Shown here: one piece after another, positions 1-7,122 of the stretch | How positions within the stretch are numbered: the stretch's first letter is position 1 | How the letters are laid out: every line of letters begins with the position of its first letter | Source: Helicobacteraceae bacterium | GTDB lineage: Bacteria > Campylobacterota > Campylobacteria > Campylobacterales > Sulfurimonadaceae | Reading direction: 5' to 3' | Assembly (NCBI GenBank): GCA_024635885.1 | Contig: JAGXIA010000072.1 | Coordinates: 1 to 15,602 of the forward strand | Length of the DNA stretch: 15,602 nt | Translations under genes and position numbers: made by a program | The notes under the pieces: model-generated | The model's input: only the letters and a program-made list of their open reading frames with translations | Database searches by the model: none | Told to the model about the DNA's origin: nothing

Positions 1-357
1 GTAGCTCCATGGAGAGGCTTCCCTACTGGTGGTTATACTCGTGCAATGGCACAATATAACTGGTATGCAAATACTAAGACTACTGCTGCAGAAGTTAATT
101 ATGACTTTGGAAAAGCTGGTTTAATTCCAGGATTTAGTGCTTTAGCTCGTTATGCAATGCAAGACTTTGATGAAGACAAACAAGCTGCCGGAGTTCAAGC
201 AGATAGTAATATCTTACATATGGATTTTCGTCAAAATATAGCAAAAGGCTTATATGCAAAACTTCGCGTTGGATTAGTTAGTGCTGATGACCGTGTAAAT
301 GGTAGTGATAAAGATTCATACAACGAATACCGTTTCGAATTAAACTACTTATTCTAA
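1..357 (+). CDS. OprD-family outer-membrane porin, C-terminal part
   Basis: The reading frame is open from the first base, so the gene is cut at its 5' end and only the last 118 residues are seen. The fragment starts with a PWRGFPTGGYT stretch. It continues as alternating polar and hydrophobic beta strands (around YNWYAN, AEVNYDF, FSALARYAM, NILHMDFRQ, LYAKLRVGL and YRFELNYLF). It ends in Phe, the usual C-terminal signal for insertion by the BAM complex. The opening motif and strand pattern fit the OprD-like porins common in Campylobacterota, which sit in the outer membrane and pass small solutes; the substrate cannot be told from this. A hairpin follows the stop codon, so the gene probably ends its own transcript. 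Family call is fairly firm. Confidence 0.8.
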   Translation, partial: VAPWRGFPTGGYTRAMAQYNWYANTKTTAAEVNYDFGKAGLIPGFSALARYAMQDFDEDKQAAGVQADSNILHMDFRQNIAKGLYAKLRVGLVSADDRVNGSDKDSYNEYRFELNYLF

Positions 358-376
358 GAAGTAAGTTAGTGTAGCA

Positions 377-396
377 ATGAGGGCTTACTCCCTCAT
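377..396 (+). terminator. Hairpin after the porin gene, possible terminator
   Basis: ATGAGGG and CCCTCAT form a perfect 7-bp stem around a 6-base loop, and two more G-C pairs form below it past a bulged A. It begins 19 bases after the porin stop. Only a poor T-rich stretch follows, so termination strength is uncertain; it may instead stabilise the mRNA 3' end. Confidence 0.5.
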
Positions 397-425
397 GCGT
401 ATTATCAATGTAAAAAGGTCTTGCT

Positions 426-1328
426 TTGAAATTACTTCTGCTAAATGTATTATTTTTTCATTTTCTCCTTGGCTATGACTATACTCTTAAGCCTGAAAAA
501 GTTAATGCTACTACATATTGCTTTTTTGGGTTAGCAGAAGCGATGGACGAGCATAACAATGGTAACATGGTGAATTCCTGTTATGTTAATATGGGGAGCA
601 GCTATCTTGTGATAGATAGTGGTCCTACATACCTGTTTGCACAACAGGCCTATACAAAAATGAAAGAGATTAAAGCCTTACCTATCTCTTTCGTTATCAA
701 TACTCACACTCATGATGACCACTGGTTGGGAAATGCTTACTATAAAGAGTTAGGCATAGAAATTATCGGTTCAAAAGAGTTTAAAAATGAACCAAAAGTT
801 CAACAGACTAGAATGCAAAAGCGCGTTAGCAAAGAAGCTTACGAAGGCACTACACAAGTCTTCCCGAATGAATTTGTAGATAGTGAGAAAACTTTAGAAC
901 TAGATGGTAAAAAAGTTTATATAAAAAGTGTAAATAAAAAAGCTCATTCTAAGAGTGATCTTTTCATTTACATACCACAGTACTCAACTGTTTTTGCAGG
1001 AGACTTGGTTTTTAATGAGAGAATTCCTTCTCTAAGAGACGGAAATATAAAAAACTGGATAGAAGCCTTAGAGACAATAAAATCTATGGATATACAGTAT
1101 ATAATAGGCGGACATGGAAAGTTAGTAGATAAACATTCAGTTGATGCTACATATAAATATTTAACTGAGTTACTGGAGAATGTTTCCTTAGTTTTAGAAG
1201 AGGGTGCAGATATTACGGATACACTTGATAGCGTAAAAATGGAAGATTTTAAAGATTTTAAAATGTATGACACTCTGCATAGACAAAATGTAGAAACAGC
1301 ATATAGAATGTTGGAATGGGAACAATGA
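426..1328 (+). CDS. Exported metallo-beta-lactamase-fold hydrolase (SoxH-like)
   Basis: This is a predicted periplasmic zinc hydrolase of 300 residues. The zinc ligands are visible: the HxHxDH motif at 94-99 (H94, H96, D98, H99), then H174, D193 in AGD and H230 in GGHG. Residues 1-16 form a short hydrophobic signal peptide. The start is TTG at 426, supported by AAAGG seven bases upstream; no ATG gives a signal peptide. The THTHDDHW form of the motif and the export signal resemble SoxH-type and quinoprotein-relay metallohydrolases, which are tied to sulfur oxidation or thiol-ester chemistry. The next gene encodes a thioredoxin-like protein, as SoxW often accompanies SoxH, and the two overlap by four bases. 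The substrate is unknown; a glyoxalase-II-like or persulfide-linked hydrolase is also possible. Confidence 0.82.
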   Translation: MKLLLLNVLFFHFLLGYDYTLKPEKVNATTYCFFGLAEAMDEHNNGNMVNSCYVNMGSSYLVIDSGPTYLFAQQAYTKMKEIKALPISFVINTHTHDDHWLGNAYYKELGIEIIGSKEFKNEPKVQQTRMQKRVSKEAYEGTTQVFPNEFVDSEKTLELDGKKVYIKSVNKKAHSKSDLFIYIPQYSTVFAGDLVFNERIPSLRDGNIKNWIEALETIKSMDIQYIIGGHGKLVDKHSVDATYKYLTELLENVSLVLEEGADITDTLDSVKMEDFKDFKMYDTLHRQNVETAYRMLEWEQ

Positions 1329-1699
1329 ATAAAATAATTTTAGCTATATATTTAGCTTCGTTGTCTTTGTTTGCGCTAGAATTCAAATCATATGACACAG
1401 CTTTAATAGAGCAGCAAAAAACAAAAAAACTGATAATGATAAAGGTTGTACGCACTGGATGTCGTTACTGTGAAAATATGGATAAAGAAGTATTTGCAGA
1501 TAAAGAGATGGCTAAATGGCTGAAAGAAAGATTTATACCGGTACAAATCAATTTAGACGAGGAAGAACTGCCTCTTGGTTTAAAAGTTTCATTTACACCT
1601 ACATTTTATTTTGTAGACAAAAATAAAAAAATAGTGAAAAAAATACCGGGTGCCTGGAATATAGAAGATTTTAAATCACTAACGGAGACGATAAAATGA
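1325..1699 (+). CDS. Exported thioredoxin-fold protein (SoxW-like)
   Basis: This is a 124-residue secreted thiol-disulfide protein. Residues 1-17 form a signal peptide, the redox motif C46-R-Y-C49 follows in TGCRYCE, and the cis-proline is P92 in TPTFYF. The thioredoxin fold fills the rest, so it is a single-domain protein. I chose ATG 1325, which overlaps the preceding stop as ATGA, because it gives a clean MNKIIL signal start. An in-frame ATG nine bases upstream (1316) is the alternative. A CxYC-type site in an exported thioredoxin next to a SoxH-like hydrolase suggests a SoxW-type reductant for a thiol or persulfide carrier. The exact partner is inferred from the neighbours only. Confidence 0.82.
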   Translation: MNKIILAIYLASLSLFALEFKSYDTALIEQQKTKKLIMIKVVRTGCRYCENMDKEVFADKEMAKWLKERFIPVQINLDEEELPLGLKVSFTPTFYFVDKNKKIVKKIPGAWNIEDFKSLTETIK

Positions 1700-2130
1700 T
1701 GAAATTAATAACTGTTTTAGTTCTACTGGGTTTTTCTGCCTTTGGGGATACTGTATTTGCGGAACCAAAACCGGGTTTTACCAATCAGCGTCAGATTGTA
1801 TTTTCTATTAATAGTGCAGATGACGTATATATCAATCATGTTTTAAGCACAGCAAACAATGTTTTAAAATTTTATGGACCGGAAAAAGTTCATATGAGAA
1901 TAATTGCCTATTACCACGGCATAAAAGCACTTCTCAAATCAGAAAAAGATATTGCTATTCGTGTTGATGCATTGATGCAATATGATGTTGAGTTTGTGGC
2001 ATGTGGAAATACTATGAAAACTAAAAACATTAAAGAAGAAGATCTGATTGAGGGTGTTGAAATTGTTACAGCCGGCATAGTTGAGATGGTAGAAAGAGTG
2101 CAAGATGGTTGGGTAAATATAGTCCCATAA
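1696..2130 (+). CDS. Exported DsrE-family protein
   Basis: This is a protein of 144 residues with an N-terminal signal peptide (about 1-22). The rest has the DsrE/DsrF-like alpha/beta pattern: a QIVFSINS first strand, then HVLSTANNVLKFYG, MRIIAYYHGIKAL, and VEFVACGNTM with its single cysteine C103 at the place where this family carries its sulfur-binding Cys. Family members bind and pass sulfane sulfur or form small oligomers; exported forms are common in sulfur oxidisers. The ATG at 1696 overlaps the previous stop codon (ATGA), with GGAG eight bases upstream, so translation is probably coupled. A second ATG at 1699 is possible. The function is inferred from family and context. Confidence 0.78.
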   Translation: MMKLITVLVLLGFSAFGDTVFAEPKPGFTNQRQIVFSINSADDVYINHVLSTANNVLKFYGPEKVHMRIIAYYHGIKALLKSEKDIAIRVDALMQYDVEFVACGNTMKTKNIKEEDLIEGVEIVTAGIVEMVERVQDGWVNIVP

Positions 2131-2136
2131 ACTGTA

Positions 2137-2157
2137 ATTCTCGTTTTGAATGAGAAT
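2137..2157 (+). repeat. Hairpin between the DsrE and DUF302 genes
   Basis: ATTCTC and GAGAAT make a 6-bp stem with a 9-base loop in the 46-base gap, the only real gap in this gene set. There is no T-run, so it is not a classical terminator. It could slow read-through, mark an mRNA processing point or be chance in AT-rich DNA. Confidence 0.35.
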
Positions 2158-2176
2158 CTAAAATTAAGGAAATAAG

Positions 2177-3100
2177 ATGAAAAAAATAATAGTTCTAGTT
2201 GTGGCACTTTTGAGTGCAGTATCATTATATGCACAAGGTGATTTACATATATTTGACGTAGATAATAAAAAAGGCTCAATAACTCCACAAGTAATTGAAG
2301 CGGCATTCGCAAAAAACGGTTTTTCTATAGGACTTAACAGTGATATGATTACTCCGTTTAAAAAACAGTTTCAAAAGACAGACTTCAAAATATTTACATT
2401 ACTAACTGTTTATCATAAAAAGTTAGCGCATGACTTGGTAAATGCATTTCCACATGCCGGAGTATTTACTCCTATGGGTGTTGGAATTTACCAGAATTTA
2501 AATGAAGACACATTGCATGTCTCTGTTCTAACTTCAGATGCACAGGCAAAAATTCTTGGCATGAATGATAAAAAAATATTAAAAAGCATAGAAGATGATG
2601 TTTTAAAAGTTTTAAAAAATGTTTTACCAAATGCAAAGCACAGTTATAGTGCAGACAGTTTAAAAGAAAACAGAAATCTTGTAACTTTCTATGAGCTCGA
2701 TTTAAATGGCGAAAACTGGCAAGATATAAAAGAAGACTTTGAGATGAGCTTGGAAATGGGCTTTGATCCTTATGGATTTGTTATGCCTGCTTTTTTAAAC
2801 TTGAATGAAGAGCTAACGAAATATGGAACTACTGAGAGTAAATATGATTTTTATGATACTTATTCAATCTGTAAACTAAAAGTTATACATACAGTTGCAC
2901 AAACAAGACCTGAAGCAGCAGCATTCGCACCATGTACAACTATGGTCTACAAGAAAAAAGACGAAGATAAGATTGTTGTTGGATTCCCTGCTGTGTATAA
3001 CTGGATGAGCAGTGCTTTAGTTCAAGACAAAGAAGCACTTAAAGTTTTAATGAAAGCTCAAAAAGATTTTGAGTCTGTCTTAAAAAATATTACGGAGTAA
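2177..3100 (+). CDS. Exported protein with two DUF302 repeats
   Basis: This is a 307-residue protein with a signal peptide at 1-19 (cut likely after LYA). The mature part appears to hold two DUF302-type domains, about 36-148 and 184-304. The key lines up between the halves: FTPMGVGIYQNLNEDTLHVSV at 97-117 matches FAPCTTMVYKKKDEDKIVVGF at 250-270. The first copy has Met100 where the second has Cys253; C232 is the only other cysteine. DUF302 proteins have no settled biochemical role, though they occur next to sulfur genes in several bacteria. A good ribosome site (AAGGA) lies before the ATG. The next gene starts two bases after the stop, so the two are surely co-transcribed. Confidence 0.75.
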   Translation: MKKIIVLVVALLSAVSLYAQGDLHIFDVDNKKGSITPQVIEAAFAKNGFSIGLNSDMITPFKKQFQKTDFKIFTLLTVYHKKLAHDLVNAFPHAGVFTPMGVGIYQNLNEDTLHVSVLTSDAQAKILGMNDKKILKSIEDDVLKVLKNVLPNAKHSYSADSLKENRNLVTFYELDLNGENWQDIKEDFEMSLEMGFDPYGFVMPAFLNLNEELTKYGTTESKYDFYDTYSICKLKVIHTVAQTRPEAAAFAPCTTMVYKKKDEDKIVVGFPAVYNWMSSALVQDKEALKVLMKAQKDFESVLKNITE

Positions 3101-3102
3101 AC

Positions 3103-3564
3103 ATGAAAACATTACTCATTATTCTAGCAATGATTGGACTTTTAAATGCGCAAGAGGGCATTAAAAAAGTAGTTTTTGACTTGACAACGGGTGATGTAAA
3201 AACCTTAGAGAAAAAGCTTCTCTCGGGTATTGCATCTCAAAAAACTTATTATGAAAGTAAATTTGAAGAGCTTGAAGTTTCAGTAGTGATTCATGGAGAT
3301 GCTTATAAGTTTTTCATTAATGACGTAGCTGCATCGCCTTTTAAAGATGATAAAAAGTTAGTAGCTGCACAACCTGACTTAAGCGAAAGAATAAGTTCAA
3401 TGTCTGACATATATAAGGTTGAATTTTTAATATGCGAAGTAGGCATGAAAAATTTAAAAATTGAGCAATCAACACTTTATGATTTTGTAAAAGTAATTCC
3501 AAATTCAACTATCGGGCTGATCGACAAACAGAATGAGGGTTCTGCTTATATACCGATTAGATAA
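3103..3564 (+). CDS. Exported DsrE-like protein, second copy
   Basis: This is a 153-residue protein with a signal peptide at 1-16 (cut after LNA). The rest has the DsrE-like order: KKVVFDLTTGD strand, a helix, LEVSVVIHGDAYKFF, then VEFLICEVGMKNLKI with single Cys C111, and a tail with VIPNSTIGLIDKQNEGSAYI, which is typical of exported DsrE proteins. It is only distantly similar to the DsrE protein at 1696, but both carry one Cys at the same place in the fold, so a hetero-oligomer is possible. GGAG lies five bases before the ATG. It is the last gene of the set and is followed by a convergent gene. Confidence 0.75.
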   Translation: MKTLLIILAMIGLLNAQEGIKKVVFDLTTGDVKTLEKKLLSGIASQKTYYESKFEELEVSVVIHGDAYKFFINDVAASPFKDDKKLVAAQPDLSERISSMSDIYKVEFLICEVGMKNLKIEQSTLYDFVKVIPNSTIGLIDKQNEGSAYIPIR

Positions 3565-3592
3565 AAATATAACAATAATTTCAGTAATAAAT

Positions 3593-3643
3593 AAGAGTAT
3601 CTAAAATTCCATCTCAATTTTTAGACAATTAAACGATACTCTT
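3593..3643. repeat. Inverted repeats at a convergent gene end
   Basis: AAGAGTATC (3593-3601) and GATACTCTT (3635-3643) are a perfect 9-bp inverted pair. Inside them TCTAAAA (3600-3606) and TTTTAGA (3619-3625) form a second pair. They lie between two convergent stops, with the right arm inside the last codons of the C26 gene. They could act as a weak two-way terminator, but G-C content is low and the spacer is long. Confidence 0.4.
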
Positions 3644-4297
3644 TACAAAGCATTTAAAGATATTTCTATGTTCTTTTAAATAGATAAGATATTCGGGGTG
3701 CCACTGAACTCCTATTAAAAATGGGTAATCTTTTTTTTCTATAGCTTGTATTATTCTGTCATCTATTGCAGAAACTTTTAAATCTTTACCTACTTTTTTT
3801 ATAGTTTGATTATGTATACTGTTTACAACAATCTCCTTATTTTGAACTATTGTAAAGAGTTTTGAAAACTTTTTTATATGTGTCTTTTTTATAGGAAAAA
3901 TAGAATTTTTATGTATTATGTACTCATCAAGATCTAAGATTGTAGGATGCAAATTACCTTTAAAATAAATATTTATAAGTTGTGCCCCTCTGCAAATACC
4001 TAAAATAGGAATCTTTTTTTTATAAGCTTTATCTATCATTTTAAGTTCAAAATAATCTCTTTTCTTATCCAGCGAAGTATTATGGGCATCTTTATTAGCA
4101 CCGTAAAGTGTAGGGTCAATATCATTTCCACCACTCAACAGTAATGCATCAAGTTCTTCAAAATCTATATTATTCATAGAAGGTCTTAGCCTAACCCAGT
4201 TTACTTTTTGTATATATAAATTCAAACGTATGAAAAAATAAGCAAAAATATTGCCACGGTCAGGAAGACATACGCCAACTAATTGCTTTTTATCCAT
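3629..4297 (-). CDS. Class I glutamine amidotransferase / peptidase C26
   Basis: This is a 222-residue protein of the gamma-glutamyl-gamma-aminobutyrate hydrolase (PuuD-like) group. The catalytic triad is clear: Cys102 in the nucleophile elbow GICRGAQ, and His200 and Glu202 in QWHPE. The oxyanion-side LLLSGGNDIDP motif is near residue 55. Such enzymes cleave a gamma-glutamyl amide or take ammonia from glutamine. I chose ATG 4297 because AGAAGGA stands seven bases before it; a TTG at 4318 would add seven residues. The start lies inside the 3' end of the amidoligase gene, so the two are translated together. This suggests it either supplies ammonia to the amidoligase or cleaves its product. The N-terminal region is a little shorter than usual. 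Confidence 0.85.
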   Translation of the reverse strand: MDKKQLVGVCLPDRGNIFAYFFIRLNLYIQKVNWVRLRPSMNNIDFEELDALLLSGGNDIDPTLYGANKDAHNTSLDKKRDYFELKMIDKAYKKKIPILGICRGAQLINIYFKGNLHPTILDLDEYIIHKNSIFPIKKTHIKKFSKLFTIVQNKEIVVNSIHNQTIKKVGKDLKVSAIDDRIIQAIEKKDYPFLIGVQWHPEYLIYLKEHRNIFKCFVKSIV

Positions 4298-5277
4298 TCT
4301 TCTATCCTTCTGTGCCAACTTTGAAAATTTACAAAATTGTTTAAATTTATTAAATATTCTTTTGATAAATATTTTAATGAGCTTTCATTATTTACCAAGT
4401 TCTCAACTAAAATCCATCTATTCCATTCATCTGCTATTTCCCAAGTACTATCTCCTACCATAGAATTTGATAACCTGTAATGAAATGCAGGACGTGGCTT
4501 TATCTTTTCATCGGGCAGCTTCTGTCTAACTCTTTTCTCATCTATAAATGCCAACATTGGAAGTAAATCCAATGAACGGTTTCTTGTGGGGTTGAATTGA
4601 ATATAGTCTTCAATAAGTTCGTTGATATTTGGTTTATATTTTTCATCCAAAATGTGTATCATATAATCACTTTTGAAATTATCGATATAAGGCGTTATTT
4701 TTCTAGCTAAATCAACATTAGCATCTTTATTTATATAGTCCTGTAAAATCATATAAGCTTTGATGTATGATAACAAACTTTCAACTTTCAAAGATACGGC
4801 TTCAATATTTATATGTAATCCAAAAGCATTGTAAAATCTTTCTTTTGTTCCAAAAGCTTTATTTTGATTGAGTTTTTCTACAATACTGTTAATTATTCCC
4901 ATATCATTCATAGGTAGAGGGGGTGTGCTTATCTCATATGGAACTATATCTTTTGATAAAAAGCCTATAATATCTTCCATTTTATCAATGCTGTTTTCAT
5001 CTATATCTACACTGACTTCTTCAAAAAAATCTTTTAAACTATTTTTCAACTTTTGTTTTGTTAAGAGTTCAAAATCAAGCTCTAATGTGAAGTCCCCATA
5101 TTTTGAGCCTAATTTATATAAAAAATTGTTTTTCTTTTTAACTTCAAAATCAAAGTTTTGTTGTAATATTTGAAGTATATCTTCAATTTCTACATTTGAA
5201 AACTCTAGTTCAAAACCAACCTTTCTTATCTCATTTTTTTCATTTTTCATTTTTAAAGGCATAATAAAATTATCCAT
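4279..5277 (-). CDS. Putative amidoligase (glutamine-synthetase-like fold)
   Basis: This is a protein of 332 residues in the putative amidoligase family (Pfam Amidoligase_2 type), cytoplasmic, with no signal peptide. Visible motifs in order: GFELEF at 21-26, where the first acidic metal ligands sit; FTLELDFEL at 63-71; PYEISTPPLP at 113-122; FGLHINIEA at 152-160, with H155 and N157 likely in the nucleotide or metal site; NPTRNRSLDLLPML at 229-242; and FHYRLSN at 265-271. These enzymes use ATP to join a carboxylate to an amine, giving peptide-like or amide products. AAAGGA stands just upstream of the ATG. The gene overlaps the C26 amidotransferase downstream, a pairing described for this family in comparative genomics. 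The product is unknown. Confidence 0.82.
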   Translation of the reverse strand: MDNFIMPLKMKNEKNEIRKVGFELEFSNVEIEDILQILQQNFDFEVKKKNNFLYKLGSKYGDFTLELDFELLTKQKLKNSLKDFFEEVSVDIDENSIDKMEDIIGFLSKDIVPYEISTPPLPMNDMGIINSIVEKLNQNKAFGTKERFYNAFGLHINIEAVSLKVESLLSYIKAYMILQDYINKDANVDLARKITPYIDNFKSDYMIHILDEKYKPNINELIEDYIQFNPTRNRSLDLLPMLAFIDEKRVRQKLPDEKIKPRPAFHYRLSNSMVGDSTWEIADEWNRWILVENLVNNESSLKYLSKEYLINLNNFVNFQSWHRRIEEWIKSN

Positions 5278-5370
5278 AGTAATCCTTTTAAAATTTTTTC
5301 CAAAGCAACTAGCATATTGGTGAATATATTAACTGCATCTATAAAATTAAGCTAAATATAGCGGTGTATT

Positions 5371-5772
5371 TTACATCCATTTGTCTTTCTCAGAATAAAC
5401 CGACTTGGCATTAACTTGATAAATAGTATAGTCTAAATTTTGTACTTTATCATGGTCTAAATTAAATACTGCTGCTGTGAGTTTATTTCCATAAACGCAT
5501 CCGGTATCAATCCCTAATGCATTTGTGTTCTCTTTTACTTCTTTAAAGGGCTGATGACCATATACAATAAAGCCAGATACTCCCTCATAAACATCTGCCC
5601 AAAAATACTATATTAATTCTTTGCTATAAGGGCCTTTGTTGATAATATCACCCAATCTTGGTCTAATTTTTTGACGCAGTTCTATAAACTCATCTAAGCA
5701 TCTGTGAATATCTCCATAAGCAATTAAGCGTTTAGGAAAAACTCCAAAAAATTTTCTGAAAAACTCAAACAT
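5371..5772 (-). pseudogene. Decayed metallophosphoesterase (PrpE/ApaH-like)
   Basis: Translated from ATG 5772, the frame gives recognisable pieces of a calcineurin-like phosphatase: YGDIHRC near residue 19, GDIINKGPYSKEL near 41, then a TAG at codon 55 (5608-5610), and after it FIVYGHQPF and ALGIDTGCVYGNKLTA, ending at TAA 5371-5373. The GNH metal-binding block that belongs between the halves is missing, and so is the stretch between KIRP and LGDII. The usual G of GDxHG is R. Two in-frame losses plus a stop mark it as dead. The ribosome site AAGGG before the ATG is intact, so the loss may be fairly recent. The family normally hydrolyses phosphoesters or dinucleoside polyphosphates. Confidence 0.85.
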
Positions 5773-5985
5773 TTAAACCCTTATAAAATAATGGATTTAT
5801 CATAACACGCATATAATTCTAGTAGATTATATATAATATAATAGCACTAATTATAACATTTTTAAGAAATATCACAAATTTTAAATATTTATTTAGCAAG
5901 TTAAAATAGATCTCTTAGTTTGAATTTTTGTTAGGGTAGAGTGATTAAATTTAAAAGTTTGTGTTTAAGGGGAATTGAATTGTAA
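5773..5985. other. Intergenic region without a recognisable gene
   Basis: These 213 bases are very AT-rich and hold no coding frame that I can support. TATAAT-like words occur, which may include the old promoter of the pseudogene. No clear terminator for the tRNA transcript is seen here. Confidence 0.5.
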
Positions 5986-6060
5986 TGGCTCCGGATACTG
6001 GATTCGAACCAGTGACCAAGTGATTAACAGTCACCTACTCTACCGCTGAGCTAATCCGGA
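5986..6060 (-). tRNA. tRNA-Asn (anticodon GUU)
   Basis: The minus strand folds into a full cloverleaf of 75 bases including an encoded CCA. The acceptor arms are TCCGGAT and ATCCGGA. The D stem is GCTC with GAGT. The anticodon arm is GGTGA, loop CTGTTAA, TCACT. The T arm is ACTGG, TTCGAAT, CCAGT. The discriminator base is G. The anticodon GTT lies at 6028-6026, so it reads Asn codons AAC and AAU. It stands alone downstream of the radical SAM gene with its own promoter. Confidence 0.97.
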
Positions 6061-6077
6061 TTATTTATTGAGCCGAA

Positions 6078-6106
6078 ATTATACTTTATGAGCCTTCAAA
6101 AGTCAA
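6078..6106 (-). promoter_or_regulatory. Sigma-70 promoter of tRNA-Asn
   Basis: On the minus strand a TTGACT -35 box (6106-6101) and a perfect TATAAT -10 box (6083-6078) are separated by exactly 17 bases. Transcription would start near 6071, about ten bases before the tRNA. Such a strong match is typical of stable RNA genes. Confidence 0.85.
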
Positions 6107-6116
6107 GCTGTTTAGG

Positions 6117-7049
6117 CTACTTTATGCGTTTTCTTTTGACATTGGCATGTGGAATTAAAAATTCCAGATTTCCGACTACTCTTTTTACGATTTGCTCTTC
6201 TTTTATGAGTATATTGAGCCTGGATTTACTCTCTTCATCAAACAGTAGATTTATATCTTCCATCGTTAGAGGTCTTTTGTCTAATGTGTTGAGTATGTCT
6301 TCATTGCTATAGTAAGCGTTATTTGGTTCTGCATGAATTCTTGATGCTATATGTATTGGCAGTGAGTTGTCAAACATCAAAGAGATGTCGAACAGCTCTT
6401 TATAACTTATTCCCATGACAGGATAAGCAGGAGGTCTGTCTATCGTTCCTAAGTCTATTCTTGTGCTGTTTAGAGTCATTAATACTTTGTTCAGTTTAGT
6501 AACTTCTTCTTTTGTGTCATTTAAGCCATGCACAAAAAGAATTTCTATGAAAAGTTTCCCTTTATAAACTTTACTGAACTCTTGCACTCTTTGTACTACT
6601 TCTTCAATTTTTATGCTCTCATGCGGTCTGTCTATCTTTTTAAAGATATCACTGCTGATTGCATCTAAAGACAGTTTTACCTGGTCTAGTTGTAAGAGAG
6701 TCTCGAAAACTTTTTTATCAACTAAGGCAGCACTGTTTGTAAGTATGAGGGTTTGTGTACTGTTTTTAATCTTATCTATTTGATCTATGAGTTCACTTAG
6801 ATGAGGGTAGAGTGTTGGTTCGCCATTGGCAGTAAGTGTTATGACATCTATTCTTGTGTTTAAGTGATTTTTTAATTCGTTTATAATCTCAGCAACTTCT
6901 ACAACTTGTGTTTGTGCCTCTACTGTTGCCATTGGGGCAAGCTCACAGTATAGGCAGTCAAAATTACATTGTTTACTGAAAGGGGAGAGATCAATTCCCA
7001 AAGATGTGCCGAAGCGACGAGAATTTATTGGTCCGAATATTATGTTCAT
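6117..7049 (-). CDS. Radical SAM enzyme (COG0731-like)
   Basis: This is a cytoplasmic protein of 310 residues. The cluster-binding motif CNFDCLYC has C28, C32 and C35, and the SAM-binding GEPTL motif follows near residue 76 in TLTANGEPTL. The start IIFGPINSRRFGTSLGIDL is the hallmark of the COG0731-like group related to tRNA wybutosine enzymes, whose bacterial substrate is unknown. The last 60 residues look like a small winged-helix or accessory domain. The gene lies 73 bases after hemE, an order I also recall in Campylobacter, but a direct haem role cannot be claimed. A GGA ribosome site precedes the ATG. The 5' leader holds a perfect hairpin, described separately, and its arm sequence recurs in codons near the 3' end. 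Confidence 0.82.
   Translation of the reverse strand: MNIIFGPINSRRFGTSLGIDLSPFSKQCNFDCLYCELAPMATVEAQTQVVEVAEIINELKNHLNTRIDVITLTANGEPTLYPHLSELIDQIDKIKNSTQTLILTNSAALVDKKVFETLLQLDQVKLSLDAISSDIFKKIDRPHESIKIEEVVQRVQEFSKVYKGKLFIEILFVHGLNDTKEEVTKLNKVLMTLNSTRIDLGTIDRPPAYPVMGISYKELFDISLMFDNSLPIHIASRIHAEPNNAYYSNEDILNTLDKRPLTMEDINLLFDEESKSRLNILIKEEQIVKRVVGNLEFLIPHANVKRKRIK
6142..6154 (+). repeat. 13-base copy of the hairpin arm inside the radical SAM gene
   Basis: TTGGCATGTGGAA is identical to 7098-7110 and is the reverse complement of 7079-7091. It encodes part of IPHAN near the C-terminus of the radical SAM protein. It is followed by a small GGAATT/AATTCC inverted pair (6151-6165). Confidence 0.7.
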
Positions 7050-7078
7050 AAGTTATTTCCACATAGTAAGAGAGATAG

Positions 7079-7110
7079 TTCCACATGCCAAGAAGTCTTG
7101 GCATGTGGAA
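7079..7110. repeat. Perfect 15-bp inverted repeat between hemE and the radical SAM gene
   Basis: TTCCACATGCCAAGA (7079-7093) and TCTTGGCATGTGGAA (7096-7110) are exact reverse complements with only two bases between them. Neither strand has a T-run after the stem, so it is not a standard terminator. TTCCACAT occurs again at 7057-7064. It may be an mRNA processing or stability hairpin, a protein-binding site, or a mobile repeat unit. Confidence 0.85.
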
Positions 7111-7122
7111 ATGATAAAGGTA

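Noticed and set aside
5319..5340. Possible sigma-54 site TTGGTGAATATATTAACTGC
   Set aside because: GG and GC are 14 bases apart rather than 10.
5371..6060. tRNA-Asn as an integration site for the neighbouring accessory genes
   Set aside because: No repeat of the tRNA 3' end, integrase or phage gene was found in the window.
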